Shown piece by piece: positions 1 through 8,546 of a stretch of DNA of 64,000 nucleotides. Origin of the DNA: Enteractinococcus helveticum. Its GTDB lineage: Bacteria; Actinomycetota; Actinomycetes; Actinomycetales; Micrococcaceae. The notes below the pieces were generated by a model. The model searched no databases. It was given only the letters and a program-made list of their open reading frames with translations, and was not told the DNA's origin. Location of the stretch: assembly GCF_001657475.1 (NCBI RefSeq), contig NZ_LXEY01000016.1, positions 1 to 64,000 of the forward strand, read 5' to 3'. Every line of letters begins with the position of its first letter. Position 1 is the stretch's first letter. The position numbers and the translations under genes were made by a program.

Positions 1-92
1 GTCCTGCCACGGCAGGCGAGGAGATGGCATACGAAGAAGTAGTCAAGACAAATCTTTCTGAAACGAGCCCTATCAAAAACGGAACTTGCTAA

Positions 93-215
93 GAGCCGCT
101 GGTCTCATCCCATCCTGACAGATAGGGCCTGGTCGGTATGGTTGCTCAGGCAGATATTGCGCGGCACATCTCCAATGACAAAGTCGGCGATCTGGTCGAA
201 CTGATTTCTTCTTAG
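93..215 (+). pseudogene. Decayed C-terminal end of a CBS-domain protein
   Basis: Reading from position 126 to the TAG at 213-215 gives GLVGMVAQADIARHIS followed by NDKVGDLVELISS. This closely resembles the last beta-alpha unit and tail of actinobacterial CBS-pair proteins, which typically end in a 'VGxVxQADVA...vGxLVExIS' pattern. Immediately upstream the frame is broken by a TAG at 123-125 and a TAA at 90-92. A neighbouring frame carries a PILTDR-like stretch, which suggests a one-base indel as well as substitutions. No start codon or ribosome site supports this as a short live gene. The rest of the 247 bases before the next gene shows nothing else I can name. The call rests on eye-level family resemblance. 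Confidence 0.5.
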
Positions 216-256
216 TTTCCAACGATCAATGAGCACATGTTTGAGAGGTGCCAGAT

Positions 257-493
257 ATGGCGACATGTGATGTGTGCGGTAATGAATACGACAAGGTTTT
301 TACGATCACCCATGAGGATCGCAGCGGCACATTCGATAGCTTCGAATGTGCAATCTCTGTGATGGCTCCGCAGTGTGCCCACTGTGGAGTCAAAATTATA
401 GGCCACGGCATCGAAGATGCAGAGCAAATGTATTGCTGTGCACACTGTGCACGGAAAGCAGGCCAATCCGAAGCAACTGACCGAGTTTCATAG
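257..493 (+). CDS. Small Cys-rich zinc/metallothionein-like protein
   Basis: A 78-residue protein with two CxxC pairs (CDVC near residue 4, CAHC near 41) and a third Cys cluster near residue 60 (CCAHC), plus several histidines. This spacing fits a double zinc-ribbon or the 'prokaryotic metallothionein' group of small actinobacterial proteins, implying zinc or other metal binding in the cytoplasm. A GAGAGG sequence lies upstream. ATG at 248 is possible, but ATG at 257 (MATCDVCG) starts directly at the first CxxC and has the better spacing. It is monocistronic, converges on the hydrolase at 574, and shares with it a strong bidirectional hairpin. The exact metal and role cannot be read from sequence. 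Confidence 0.75.
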   Translation: MATCDVCGNEYDKVFTITHEDRSGTFDSFECAISVMAPQCAHCGVKIIGHGIEDAEQMYCCAHCARKAGQSEATDRVS

Positions 494-503
494 TCTGAAT
501 TAC

Positions 504-547
504 ACACCAGTGCCCCGATTCCAAATAATGGATCGGGGCACTGGTGT
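504..547. terminator. Bidirectional terminator between convergent genes
   Basis: A perfect 16-base inverted repeat (504-519 with 532-547, core CCAGTGCCCCGAT) with a 12-base loop sits between the stop of the Cys-rich protein and the stop of the hydrolase. It has no long T-run, but its strength and convergent placement indicate transcription termination in both directions. Confidence 0.8.
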
Positions 548-573
548 CCGTCTGAAAGGTTTTGGTCTGGAGA

Positions 574-1380
574 TTACGTGAGATTGTGGTCCAGCAGGTC
601 AGCCAGCTGTTTGGGGTGTTCTAGCGGCAACAAGTGCGCCGCATTTTCGATGATCTCCAGGTTGGAGTTCTGGATATGTTGCGCCATGTATTGTGCGTGC
701 TCGACCGTACACATCTGGTCCTGGTCACCGGCGGCGATAAAGATTGGCATGGCAATTTCGTCTAACCGGTCGGTAGCATCGTAGGCAGCAAGTGCCCTGC
801 ACATTTCTGCATAGGATCTATCATCAGTAGCTGTCATCGACTCTTTTTGGATCTCAAGCTTCTTGGTCTCAGCGAAACCGTTGGCCACCCAGAGGCTGGC
901 AGACATTTCGACCATGGCTTCGGTCCCAGATTCCATCACCAGCTGGTAGCGCTCTTCCCAGTTTTCCGGTTCGTCGATCTTCGGTGCAGAGGCGAGCACC
1001 GCGATCCCGTCAAAAAGTTCTGCGTGTTCTAACGCAAGCTGCAGAGCAACCTGTCCAGAAATAGACAGGCCCGCAAAATAGACCTTGGATCCGGCTTTGA
1101 TGGTGCCGGTGTACCGGAGGTTTTCGACTAGTTCGGCGACGGCGTCGGCAATTTCTTCTATCGTGATGGATTCGTGGTGAGCCGGTGATTGACCCTGGCC
1201 TGGTAGGTCAAAGCCGATGACCTGGAACCGGTGGGCCAGATGTCGGGCCATGTCCATAAACAGCCCTTGCACTGAGGTGCCCATGCCTGGGCCCACAATT
1301 AATGTGTCTCGCACGTGTGGGTCAAAGGAGCCGGATTCGGTCAGTCGGATCACTGCAATGTGCGGGTTGGCCACGGTCAA
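574..1380 (-). CDS. Alpha/beta-fold hydrolase
   Basis: 268 residues with the alpha/beta hydrolase layout: an oxyanion-loop region near residue 28 (VGPGMGTS), the nucleophile elbow GLSISG near residue 108, an acid in AGDQDQM near 217, and the catalytic His in ENAAHLLPLEHP near 250. It lies 15 bases after the E2 gene and is very probably the last gene of the 2-oxoacid dehydrogenase operon. Family precedent for such neighbours (for example 3-oxoadipate enol-lactonase-like or acetoin-operon hydrolases) suggests hydrolysis of a small ester, lactone or 1,3-diketone feeding the complex. The substrate is inference only. Confidence 0.85.
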   Translation of the reverse strand: MTVANPHIAVIRLTESGSFDPHVRDTLIVGPGMGTSVQGLFMDMARHLAHRFQVIGFDLPGQGQSPAHHESITIEEIADAVAELVENLRYTGTIKAGSKVYFAGLSISGQVALQLALEHAELFDGIAVLASAPKIDEPENWEERYQLVMESGTEAMVEMSASLWVANGFAETKKLEIQKESMTATDDRSYAEMCRALAAYDATDRLDEIAMPIFIAAGDQDQMCTVEHAQYMAQHIQNSNLEIIENAAHLLPLEHPKQLADLLDHNLT

Positions 1381-1395
1381 TCACTCATTCCACAG

Positions 1396-2688
1396 TTAGC
1401 TGATCAATAGGGCAGGTTCCTCCAGGATAGCTGCCACATCAGCCAAGTAGGCACCCGCCTCGACCCCGTCAACGATTCGGTGATCAAATGATGCGCCCAG
1501 CGTGGTGACCCAGCGAGCTTCGATCTTGCCGTCAACGACCCACGGTTTTTGTTTGATCGCACCGAACGCAACGATCCCGGTCTCCCCTGGATTCAAGATG
1601 GGGGTACCGGTGTCCAGGCCGAGCACGCCGATGTTGGTGATCGTGATGGTGCCGCCGGTCAGTTCTGCCGGTTGGGTTTTGCCATCGCGTGCCCGCTGGG
1701 TGAGTTCTTGAATCGCTTCGGCCATTTCCAACTGACTGAGTTGGTGGGCGTTTTTGATATTCGGAACTAACAACCCGCGCGGGGTGGCTGCGGCGATGCC
1801 GAGGTTGACGTGGTGATGCAGCGTGTAGGTGTCTTCGTTCCAGGTCGCATTTGCCTGCGGCGTGTTCAGTGCTGCCTGGGTGACCGCCATGGACAATACG
1901 AGCAGCGGCGAGATGCGCACGTCTGCATAGCGCGGATGTTTCTTCAGCGTCTGAATGTACTCCATGGTCCGGGTGGCATCGATCTCGCGGAAGACCGTGA
2001 TGTGCGGGGCCGTGGTATACGATGCGGTGACCGCTTTGGCCGTTGCCTTGCGCACGCCAGTGACCTTGATCGTCTCCGACCCTTCCGGAGCTTTCGGTGC
2101 TGCGGCAGGCTGCTGACCGGTGCCGTCTAAAATGGCCTGAACATCAGCGCGGGTAACCTCACCGTGTTGGCCCGTCGGTGTGATCGCGCTCAGATCGACG
2201 CCGTGATCTTTGGCCAGTTTTCGCACGGGTGGTTTGGCCAAGACCTTGGTGAACAGGTCGGATTTTTGCACCGGTGCCGGTTCCGGGGCGGGTTGGGCAT
2301 CTTCAACCGGTTCTGGCTCGACGGGGCTTTCGATCTCGGCGGGTGCCTCTGGCTGTGGACGGCGGCGCCGGCGTCGTCGTCCAGGAGTATCTTCTTTGGG
2401 CCCGGAGCCGACTAGCGGGGCTTGGACGGGTTCGTCGTCGCCGTCAGTGCTCTGGGTGACTTGGATGGCAAAGAAGTTGTCGCCCACGTTGACCGTGTCG
2501 CCGACTTCGACGAAGAGTTCTTTAACAACTCCGGCCCATGGGCTGGGGATTTCCACGAGCGATTTGGCGGTTTCAATTTCGGCAACGACTTGGTTGACGG
2601 TCACGGTGTCGCCGACCTTGACCATCCAGTTGACCAGATCGGCTTCGGTGAGTCCTTCGCCGACGTCGGGCAGGGTAAAGATCTTCAT
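1396..2688 (-). CDS. bkdC: Dihydrolipoamide acyltransferase (E2) of 2-oxoacid dehydrogenase complex
   Basis: 430 residues. An N-terminal lipoyl domain carries the lipoylated Lys in ETAKSLVEIPSP (about residue 43). A Pro/Glu-rich linker follows, then a peripheral-subunit-binding domain (PPVRKLAKDHGVDLSAI, about 153-185) and the catalytic domain ending in SFDHRIVDG (His near 403). It transfers the acyl group from E1 to CoA; E3 is not encoded here and must be supplied elsewhere. The linker contains seven consecutive arginines (GRRRRRRRP), which is unusual for a normally acidic/Ala-Pro-rich linker. A GGAG site precedes ATG 2688. The gene follows E1 beta in the same operon. One lipoyl domain and this E1 type favour branched-chain or broad specificity over a classical pyruvate complex. 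Confidence 0.93.
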   Translation of the reverse strand: MKIFTLPDVGEGLTEADLVNWMVKVGDTVTVNQVVAEIETAKSLVEIPSPWAGVVKELFVEVGDTVNVGDNFFAIQVTQSTDGDDEPVQAPLVGSGPKEDTPGRRRRRRRPQPEAPAEIESPVEPEPVEDAQPAPEPAPVQKSDLFTKVLAKPPVRKLAKDHGVDLSAITPTGQHGEVTRADVQAILDGTGQQPAAAPKAPEGSETIKVTGVRKATAKAVTASYTTAPHITVFREIDATRTMEYIQTLKKHPRYADVRISPLLVLSMAVTQAALNTPQANATWNEDTYTLHHHVNLGIAAATPRGLLVPNIKNAHQLSQLEMAEAIQELTQRARDGKTQPAELTGGTITITNIGVLGLDTGTPILNPGETGIVAFGAIKQKPWVVDGKIEARWVTTLGASFDHRIVDGVEAGAYLADVAAILEEPALLIS

Positions 2689-2707
2689 GTGTGCTCCTTG
2701 CGCGGCG

Positions 2708-3715
2708 TTAGTAGGTGAAGGTGTCGTCTACGGCGTCCAGGATCCGGTCCACTGAGGGTAGATAGTCCTGTTCTAACCGCGATGGTGGATACGGCATGTG
2801 GTAGCCGCCCACGCGTTTGACCGGCGCTTCAAGGCTCAAAAAGGCCTGTTCCATGAGTCCGGCGGAGATTTCGGCACCGAATCCGGCAAATGTGGAGGCT
2901 TCCTGGATGACGACGGCGCGGCCGGTGGATTGCACCGCGGTGGTGATGGTGTCGGTATCCAACGGCGAGATGCCGCGGATGTCGAGGACTTGGAGGTCAT
3001 AGCCATCTCCGACGCCGGCTTCGGCTGCGGCCAGCGCGGTGGCAACCTGTGGACCCCAGGCCAGTAGGGTGGCGTCTTTGCCCGGGCGGGCTTCCACTGT
3101 GGCAAATGGGTCGGTGACCGGGCTGTCGAAGTCGACGTCGCTGCGCACGAAGTAGTGCTTTTTGGGCTCCAGCAGAATGATCGGGTCGGCCGATTGGATC
3201 GCGGCCCGGGTGACCCAGTAGGCGTCGTGCGCGTTGGAGTAGGTGACGACTTTCAGGCCCGCGGTGTGGGCGAAGTACACTTCGGGTGATTCCGAGTGGT
3301 GTTCGACCGAGCCGATGCCGCCGCCGTAGGGCAGCCGGATGGTCACGGGGAACTGCTGGGTACCGCGGAAGCGGGAGTGCATCTTGGCCAGTTGCGAGAC
3401 GATCTGGTCGAAGGCCGGGTAGACGAAGCCGTCGAACTGGATTTCGGCTACCGGGCGCATCCCGGCCTGGGCCAGCCCGATTGAGGTGCCGACAATGCCG
3501 GATTCTCCCAGGGGTGCATCCACCACACGGTCGGACCCGAAGCGGGCGGCGAGGCCCTCGGTGACGCGGTAGACGCCACCCAGGGCGCCGATGTCTTCGC
3601 CCTGGAGCATCACGGATTCGTCTGCGGCTAACTCATCGGCCAGGGCGCGGTTGACCGCCTGACCGATCGTGAGTTTTTTGGTTCCGGAGGAAACGTCATC
3701 AAACACGGCGGTCAC
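2708..3715 (-). CDS. bkdB: 2-oxoacid dehydrogenase E1 component, beta subunit
   Basis: 335 residues of the transketolase-like pyrimidine-binding and C-terminal family. Characteristic stretches are VMLQGEDIGALGGVYRVTEG near residue 37, PLGESGIVG near 88 and AEIQFDGFVYPAFDQI near 111. With the alpha subunit it forms the ThDP-dependent decarboxylase that reductively acylates the E2 lipoyl group. The start is a GTG at 3715 that overlaps the TGA of the alpha gene (GTGA), so the two subunits are translationally coupled, as expected for equimolar partners. Full family length, nothing missing. Confidence 0.93.
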   Translation of the reverse strand: MTAVFDDVSSGTKKLTIGQAVNRALADELAADESVMLQGEDIGALGGVYRVTEGLAARFGSDRVVDAPLGESGIVGTSIGLAQAGMRPVAEIQFDGFVYPAFDQIVSQLAKMHSRFRGTQQFPVTIRLPYGGGIGSVEHHSESPEVYFAHTAGLKVVTYSNAHDAYWVTRAAIQSADPIILLEPKKHYFVRSDVDFDSPVTDPFATVEARPGKDATLLAWGPQVATALAAAEAGVGDGYDLQVLDIRGISPLDTDTITTAVQSTGRAVVIQEASTFAGFGAEISAGLMEQAFLSLEAPVKRVGGYHMPYPPSRLEQDYLPSVDRILDAVDDTFTY

Positions 3716-4857
3716 GCGTCTTCGCCCTCCATCCAGCGATCAAATTCGGCGGCCTGTGCTTCGACCAGCGAGTGACCATCGGCGTAGACGAGGTCGAATT
3801 TCTCGCGCAGGCTCACAGTATCGGGCGCATCAACGATCTTGTCGCGCAGGCTGGCGGCAAGCTCGTCGGCTTCGGCTTCCACTTCGGTAAAGAACGCATC
3901 GCTATAGTCAAAACGACGGCGCAGGTACGCTTCGGTGCGCACCATTGGGTCGGCTTGAGCGTGTGCTTGTTCTTCTTCTTTGGTGCGATACTTCGTCGGA
4001 TCATCGGCGGTGGTGTGGGCACCCATACGGTAGGTGTGGGCTTCTACCAGCACCGGACCTTTGCCACGGCGGGCGTGATCCACGGCGCGGTCCATGACGG
4101 CGGCCGTTGCAATTGGGTCGTTGCCGTCGACGGCGAATCCGTCGAATCCGTAGCCTTGGGCGCGTTTGAATAACGGCACCTTGGATTGGACTTCAAATGG
4201 CGTGGAGATGGCCCAGTAGTTGTTCTGAATAAAGAAGACCACGGGCGCATCGAACGATGCGGCAAAGACCATGGCCTCGTGGACGTCGCCCTCGGTTGAG
4301 GCACCATCACCGAAGCAGGCGATCGAAACGCGGCCTTCTTCTTTGCGGCGAGCATCGGTCCAGCCGCGCTGTTTTTGGGCCATGCCCCAGGCGTACCCGG
4401 TTGCGTGAAGCACCTGGGCTGCGAGCACCACGGTGTAGGGCTGCATGTTGTAGGCGTTGGGGTCCCAGCCGCCGTGGACGGCGCCTCGGAAGAAATCAAA
4501 GACGTTTTCATCGGGGATGCCACGACCGCGGGCCATGACGTGTTCGCGATAGGTTGGGAAGATCCAGTCGCGGTCTTCCAGCGCGGTGACCACACCGGCT
4601 TGAGCAGCCTCTTGACCAATCGATGGTGTCCAGAGCACCAGCTGTCCCTGACGCTGAAGATTCACGCCTTCTTGATCAATGCGGCGAGTGTGCGCCATCA
4701 GCCGGTACATTTCGGCAACACGTTCGTGGCCGATGGCGGAGGCGTCGTCTACAAAAGCTTGAGCGGCATCGGTCGGGTCAAAAAACCCGTCGGCAGAGAG
4801 GATCCCGATGGCTTCTTCGGGCAACTGATGCCCGATCGGAGACGAGATGGTCGACAT
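3712..4857 (-). CDS. bkdA: 2-oxoacid dehydrogenase E1 component, alpha subunit
   Basis: About 381 residues of the E1 alpha dehydrogenase family. The ThDP/Mg site is GDGASTEGD near residue 183 with the NNYWAIS segment following near 212. The phosphorylation-loop-like region YRMGAHTTADDPTKYR lies near 278. The N-terminal pattern LWTPSIGQEAAQAG and the FPTYREHVMARG segment resemble mycobacterial BkdA more than AceE-type or AcoA enzymes. ATG 4857 is preferred over ATG 4863 because the AGGAG lies 9 bases before the former and only 3 before the latter. It is the first gene of a four-gene minus-strand operon. The substrate (branched-chain 2-oxoacids versus pyruvate or acetoin) cannot be settled from sequence. 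Confidence 0.92.
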   Translation of the reverse strand: MSTISSPIGHQLPEEAIGILSADGFFDPTDAAQAFVDDASAIGHERVAEMYRLMAHTRRIDQEGVNLQRQGQLVLWTPSIGQEAAQAGVVTALEDRDWIFPTYREHVMARGRGIPDENVFDFFRGAVHGGWDPNAYNMQPYTVVLAAQVLHATGYAWGMAQKQRGWTDARRKEEGRVSIACFGDGASTEGDVHEAMVFAASFDAPVVFFIQNNYWAISTPFEVQSKVPLFKRAQGYGFDGFAVDGNDPIATAAVMDRAVDHARRGKGPVLVEAHTYRMGAHTTADDPTKYRTKEEEQAHAQADPMVRTEAYLRRRFDYSDAFFTEVEAEADELAASLRDKIVDAPDTVSLREKFDLVYADGHSLVEAQAAEFDRWMEGEDA

Positions 4858-5136
4858 ATGCATTTCTCCTGGTGAGAGATGGACGCTGACGCTTCGGGTT
4901 ATGAAGGAGAACAGCGAAAATTTTCATGACGTTAGCTTCATCGTACCCGGTGGTGGAGGGCAGTCGTGAGGCTAGTCACATGTATTGTACACCCATTGAC
5001 TTGGTCGCGTGTATAGCTTCCTGTACGCCGACGGCGGGGGCTGGTCAAGCGTGTATCTGACGTGGATTTTCGCCAAATTCCGCGCTTCGTTGCGCTTACG
5101 CCGATGCGTCCCGCCCACCCTAGATCGAGCCGTCAA

Positions 5137-5161
5137 AAGTAGTGGAATTTTTCCACTACTT
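5137..5161. promoter_or_regulatory. Perfect palindrome AAGTAGTGGAA-TTT-TTCCACTACTT
   Basis: Two 11-base arms (5137-5147 and 5151-5161) with a 3-base spacer in the divergent intergenic region. No T-run follows and neither neighbour ends here, so an operator is more likely than a terminator. The core GTGGAA-N3-TTCCAC resembles palindromes bound by IclR-type repressors. Which protein binds is not shown. Confidence 0.5.
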
Positions 5162-5238
5162 GGCGTGCTGTGACGCATTCGAAGAAAAGAGATATAACTC
5201 ATCTGTAACAATTCGGCGTTTCGTACATTTCCTCAAGG

Positions 5239-5262
5239 AACGTGTCATTCCCAACGTGTCAT
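5239..5262. repeat. Short direct repeat AACGTGTCAT upstream of the amino acid dehydrogenase
   Basis: Two identical 10-base copies (5239-5248, 5253-5262) separated by 4 bases, 58 bases before the ATG at 5320. A 14-base period does not match one helical turn exactly, but the position suits an activator or repressor site. It may be chance. Confidence 0.3.
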
Positions 5263-5319
5263 GAGTGTTTGTAGACTTGAACAGTTAGTGCCGAGTTTTA
5301 AAGCCGAAAGGATTGCTCA

Positions 5320-6579
5320 ATGGCTACTTCTCAAGATGTCCTCGTTGCCGGGGCGGGCCTCATTGGTCTGTGTACTGCGTATTCGTTAGCGCGTGCAGGT
5401 CACCGTGTGACAATGATCGACAAGGATGAGGTGGGCTCCGGTGCTGCACGTGGCAATGCCGGTGAGATCACCCCGATCCAGGTGACCCCCATGCCACAAC
5501 CTGAGCAACTCAAAGAGATCTTCCGCGGGATCACCACGAATCGCCATTATTTGGGCATTGCCCCACTGGCCGCTCCGATGCTGACAGCGTTCGGCACCGG
5601 TTTCATTTACAACACCCTGCCGTCCAACGTGCGTAAAAACACCCAAAATCTGGATCAACTGGTGCGGGGAGCCTTCGCCGCATTTGATTCCTACCACGCC
5701 GATGGCATCTCCTTGGCGGGTGGCGGTTATGGCTTCCTGAACACGCACACCTCGGTTGATGCTCTGATGGAATTCAGAGATGAACAGGTAGCTCGCGCAG
5801 AAATGCTGGGACAAGAAACGCCCGGGCAGATCATGCTCGACGGCGATCTGCACGACTTTGAACCGGTCTTGGATGAGCACGTGCGTGCCGGGTTCTTGGC
5901 CCCAACCGAGCGCTACATCGATCCAAGCCTGTTCGTTGATGAGCTGCATGCCAAGCTCACAGCACTTGGCGCCGAAATCCTGGAGCACACCGAACTGGTG
6001 GGCATCAACAATAACAAGGCCACGTTGCGCACCGACCAGGGCCAAACGACCCGTGGGTTTGATAAGGCAGTGGTGGCCACCGGCGCCTGGACAACGCCTG
6101 CCATTGAAGGTCTGGCTGAAACCCGAAAAGCTTACGTAACTTCCGGGACCGGCTACTCCTATCACGTTCAACCAGAGCGCCTGCCCAGCTACCTGTTGGC
6201 ATCGATTGATCGCAAAACCATCGGGGTGCCCATTTCTGGCAAGCTGCGCGTGGTCGGCCTCATGGATTTCTCCACGGAGATCGAAAAGTTCTCCAAACGT
6301 CGCATCGATCACCTGGCATCCCAGGCATCGGCTTTCATTCAAGGCATTGCCGATAAACCACGCTTTGACGAGTGGACCGGTCCCCGCCCCATGACCCCAA
6401 CCGGGCTACCAATTATTTCGCCGCTGAAGACCAGCCCGAACGTCATTGTGGCAACCGGTCACAACATGCATGGCCTGTCGCTGGGACCGGTCACCGCCGA
6501 AGTCGTGGTGTCGATGGTCGAAGATAAACCCGGTGTGGTAGCCGGCTCCCAAATCGACATGCGGCCATTCGCGCTCTGA
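5320..6579 (+). CDS. FAD-dependent D-amino acid dehydrogenase (DadA-like)
   Basis: 419 residues of the DAO (FAD-dependent oxidoreductase) family. The Rossmann dinucleotide motif is at the N-terminus (VLVAGAGLIGLCTAYSLARA), followed by an acidic residue after beta-2 (MIDKDE). The C-terminal FAD-closing segment GPRPMTPTGLPIISP plus ATGHNMHGLSLGP near residue 380 is typical of DadA and related D-amino acid dehydrogenases. It likely oxidises a D-amino acid or secondary amine at the membrane face, passing electrons to quinone. A GAAAGG site lies 8 bases before the ATG. It converges with the aminotransferase at 6592. DadA is the best name, but sarcosine, proline or other amine substrates remain possible. 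Confidence 0.85.
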   Translation: MATSQDVLVAGAGLIGLCTAYSLARAGHRVTMIDKDEVGSGAARGNAGEITPIQVTPMPQPEQLKEIFRGITTNRHYLGIAPLAAPMLTAFGTGFIYNTLPSNVRKNTQNLDQLVRGAFAAFDSYHADGISLAGGGYGFLNTHTSVDALMEFRDEQVARAEMLGQETPGQIMLDGDLHDFEPVLDEHVRAGFLAPTERYIDPSLFVDELHAKLTALGAEILEHTELVGINNNKATLRTDQGQTTRGFDKAVVATGAWTTPAIEGLAETRKAYVTSGTGYSYHVQPERLPSYLLASIDRKTIGVPISGKLRVVGLMDFSTEIEKFSKRRIDHLASQASAFIQGIADKPRFDEWTGPRPMTPTGLPIISPLKTSPNVIVATGHNMHGLSLGPVTAEVVVSMVEDKPGVVAGSQIDMRPFAL

Positions 6580-6591
6580 GCGCAGACGAAA

Positions 6592-7701
6592 CTAGCCGTT
6601 GAGGCGTGGGGCGAAGTCGGTGGCCACTTGGATCACTCGATCATTGGCTTCGACTTCGCCAATTGAAACGCGCACACCCTCGGGGTGGAACGCACGCACA
6701 GACAGGGCCTGAGTGTCACAGGCATCCGAGAAGGCTTGGGACAGTTCGCCCAGCGGCAGCCAAACGAAGTTCGCTTCGGTCGCCGGCGGGTTGTATCCCA
6801 AGTCGTTGAAGGCTTGCCAGACGCGGGCGCGCTCAGAGACCACCTTTTCGGTATGAGCCAGGACCTCATCAAGATGCGTCAGGGAAGCATGTGCGGCTTC
6901 AACACCAACACTTGAGGTTGCAAAGGCTGGCACCACAACCTTCAGTGGTAACGAAATTTGCGGTGGCGCAATCGAGTACCCCACACGCATATTTGCCAAC
7001 CCGTGAGCCTTTGAGAAGGTGCGCAATACGGCAACGTTAGGGAACTCGCGGTACAGCTCAAGGTAATTATCGACGTCGTCGTTGCGAACGAATTCCAGAT
7101 AAGCGGCATCGATGGCAATCAGGATGTTGTCTGGGACCTGCTGAATGAATGCTCGCAACGCGCTGGTCGTGGCGATGGTGCCGGTTGGGTTATTCGGAGT
7201 GCACAGCATGATCATTCGGGTGCGGTCGGTAATTGCGGCCAACATACCTTCAAGGTCCATGGTGCCGTCTGCTGCGAGCGGGACCTGGACATCTTTAGCA
7301 CCGGCGGAACGAATCACGATCGGATAGGCCTCGAAGGAGCGCCACGGGATGATGACTTCGTCTTGGGAACCGTCCTCATTGGTTCCGGCGAAGGTTTGGA
7401 CCAGGCCGGTCAGGATACCCAGCGAGCCGGCGCCGACGGTGACGTCGTCAACGGGAACATCATAGATTTGGCCTATGAGTTCGCGCAGCTTCAGGTAGGT
7501 GGTTTCCGGATAGCGCTGCACGGATTGGGCTGTCACGGCGGCGGCCATGGCGTCAAGTGCTTGGGGCACCGGCGCATAGGGGTTCTCGTTGGAGGCGAGT
7601 TTATAGGGAGTCAGCCCCGGTGTTTCGACCGGCGGTTTACCGGATTGGTATGCGGGCAGTTGGTTGAGCATGGGGCGCGGGTAGACAGCTGAAGAATCCA
7701 T
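6592..7701 (-). CDS. Class I/II PLP aminotransferase (histidinol-phosphate/aromatic type)
   Basis: 369 residues, fold-type I. Motifs are KLASNENPYAP near residue 32, the pyridine-ring Asn region CTPNNPTGTI near 168, and the PLP lysine in RTFSKAHGLANMRVGY near 232. This matches the HisC/Pat group; in Corynebacteriales close relatives (Pat) act on aromatic amino acids, and the free-standing location outside a his operon favours that role. The open frame extends to 7935, but ATG 7701 (MDSSAVYPRPML) is where homology begins and the longer version would run through the IclR gene. It ends 12 bases from the convergent DadA-like gene. Confidence 0.87.
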   Translation of the reverse strand: MDSSAVYPRPMLNQLPAYQSGKPPVETPGLTPYKLASNENPYAPVPQALDAMAAAVTAQSVQRYPETTYLKLRELIGQIYDVPVDDVTVGAGSLGILTGLVQTFAGTNEDGSQDEVIIPWRSFEAYPIVIRSAGAKDVQVPLAADGTMDLEGMLAAITDRTRMIMLCTPNNPTGTIATTSALRAFIQQVPDNILIAIDAAYLEFVRNDDVDNYLELYREFPNVAVLRTFSKAHGLANMRVGYSIAPPQISLPLKVVVPAFATSSVGVEAAHASLTHLDEVLAHTEKVVSERARVWQAFNDLGYNPPATEANFVWLPLGELSQAFSDACDTQALSVRAFHPEGVRVSIGEVEANDRVIQVATDFAPRLNG

Positions 7702-7750
7702 GCTCGCTAGTCTACCGATACGCCTGATGTTGTGGTGCGTTGGTGTCTGG

Positions 7751-8470
7751 CTAGGCGGCACCAAGTCGATCGATGATGGCTTGAGCGCCCTGGCGCAGGA
7801 GGTTGACGATATGCGCCTCGTCGACTTCTTGACGCGGAAAGACCACCGCCAGTGACGCGGGAAGCTGGCCGGCAACCAGCAGCGGTACGGCCACAGATCC
7901 AACCCCGGGGATGACCTCGTCGAATGAGGAGGCATAGCCGTCGGTTTGCGCTTGGAGGAGGTCAGCCTGGGCTTTCTCGGACAGTTCCAGCCCTTCGAGA
8001 TCAGCGCGTTGCTGTTCGCTGAGTCCAGAGAGGAGCGCCACGCCCGGGGCGCCGCGGTCCAGATGATGTCGGGTGCCTGGGTGTTGTGTCACCGCGTGCG
8101 AGGTGGTGGCTTCAACCGTGAGCAGGGTAAAGCAATCAGTGCCTTGGGCGACGGCGATAAAACACGACATTTCCAGGGCATCGGCGATCTTCGTCATGAT
8201 CGGCAGCCCAACGGTTTGCAGCGAATTTTCCACTCCTCGTGCAAGATTCGTCAGCCCTGCAGCCGGCAGGATCTTACCGGCGTCATCGCGTCGCAAAAGA
8301 TAGTGCGCCTCTAAGGTGCGCAGTAGACGATACGCCGCAGAACGGTGGACCCCTAACTGCTGGGCGACTTCACCAATGGTGGGCGGGACATCAGCGGCAC
8401 AGACAAATTCCAGGAGCTGAATTCCTCTGGACAGCGTCAATGACAGGCTGCCACCGGCGGGCTCGGACAT
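7751..8470 (-). CDS. IclR-family transcriptional regulator
   Basis: 239 residues: N-terminal winged HTH (residues about 10-75, SRGIQLLEFV... TIGEVAQQLGVHRSAAYRLLRTLE) and a C-terminal IclR effector domain. It starts at ATG 8470 because GAGGAGAAG lies 8 bases upstream; the longer frame to 8527 lacks a site. It is transcribed away from the FAD monooxygenase at 8615, and the 144 bases between them hold two overlapping GAAC/GTTC palindromes. By position it most likely controls the monooxygenase in response to an aromatic ligand, and also itself. The ligand is unknown. Confidence 0.9.
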   Translation of the reverse strand: MSEPAGGSLSLTLSRGIQLLEFVCAADVPPTIGEVAQQLGVHRSAAYRLLRTLEAHYLLRRDDAGKILPAAGLTNLARGVENSLQTVGLPIMTKIADALEMSCFIAVAQGTDCFTLLTVEATTSHAVTQHPGTRHHLDRGAPGVALLSGLSEQQRADLEGLELSEKAQADLLQAQTDGYASSFDEVIPGVGSVAVPLLVAGQLPASLAVVFPRQEVDEAHIVNLLRQGAQAIIDRLGAA

Positions 8471-8546
8471 AACTACTTCTCCTCGACAGTGTGATTTGGC
8501 AAATAGGTCAATCGTGGGTAGGCTCACAGCTAATAGTTCTCTAATC

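Larger units (their letters stand above)
4858..5319. other. Divergent promoter region of bkd operon and amino acid dehydrogenase
   Basis: A 462-base gap between two divergent transcription units with no credible gene. It contains the perfect inverted repeat at 5137-5161 and a 10-base direct repeat (AACGTGTCAT at 5239-5248 and 5253-5262), both described separately. The small ORFs here lack ribosome sites and family resemblance. Promoters for both flanking units must lie here, but I could not pick a convincing -10/-35 pair. Confidence 0.6.

Noticed and set aside
2210..2755. 181-codon plus-strand ORF antisense to the E2 gene
   Set aside because: It is a shadow of the Pro/Arg-rich E2 linker with no ribosome site; the minus-strand frame has clear E2 domains.
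7702..7935. Extended start of the aminotransferase
   Set aside because: The extra 78 codons run inside the IclR gene and show no similarity to the family; ATG 7701 matches the family N-terminus.
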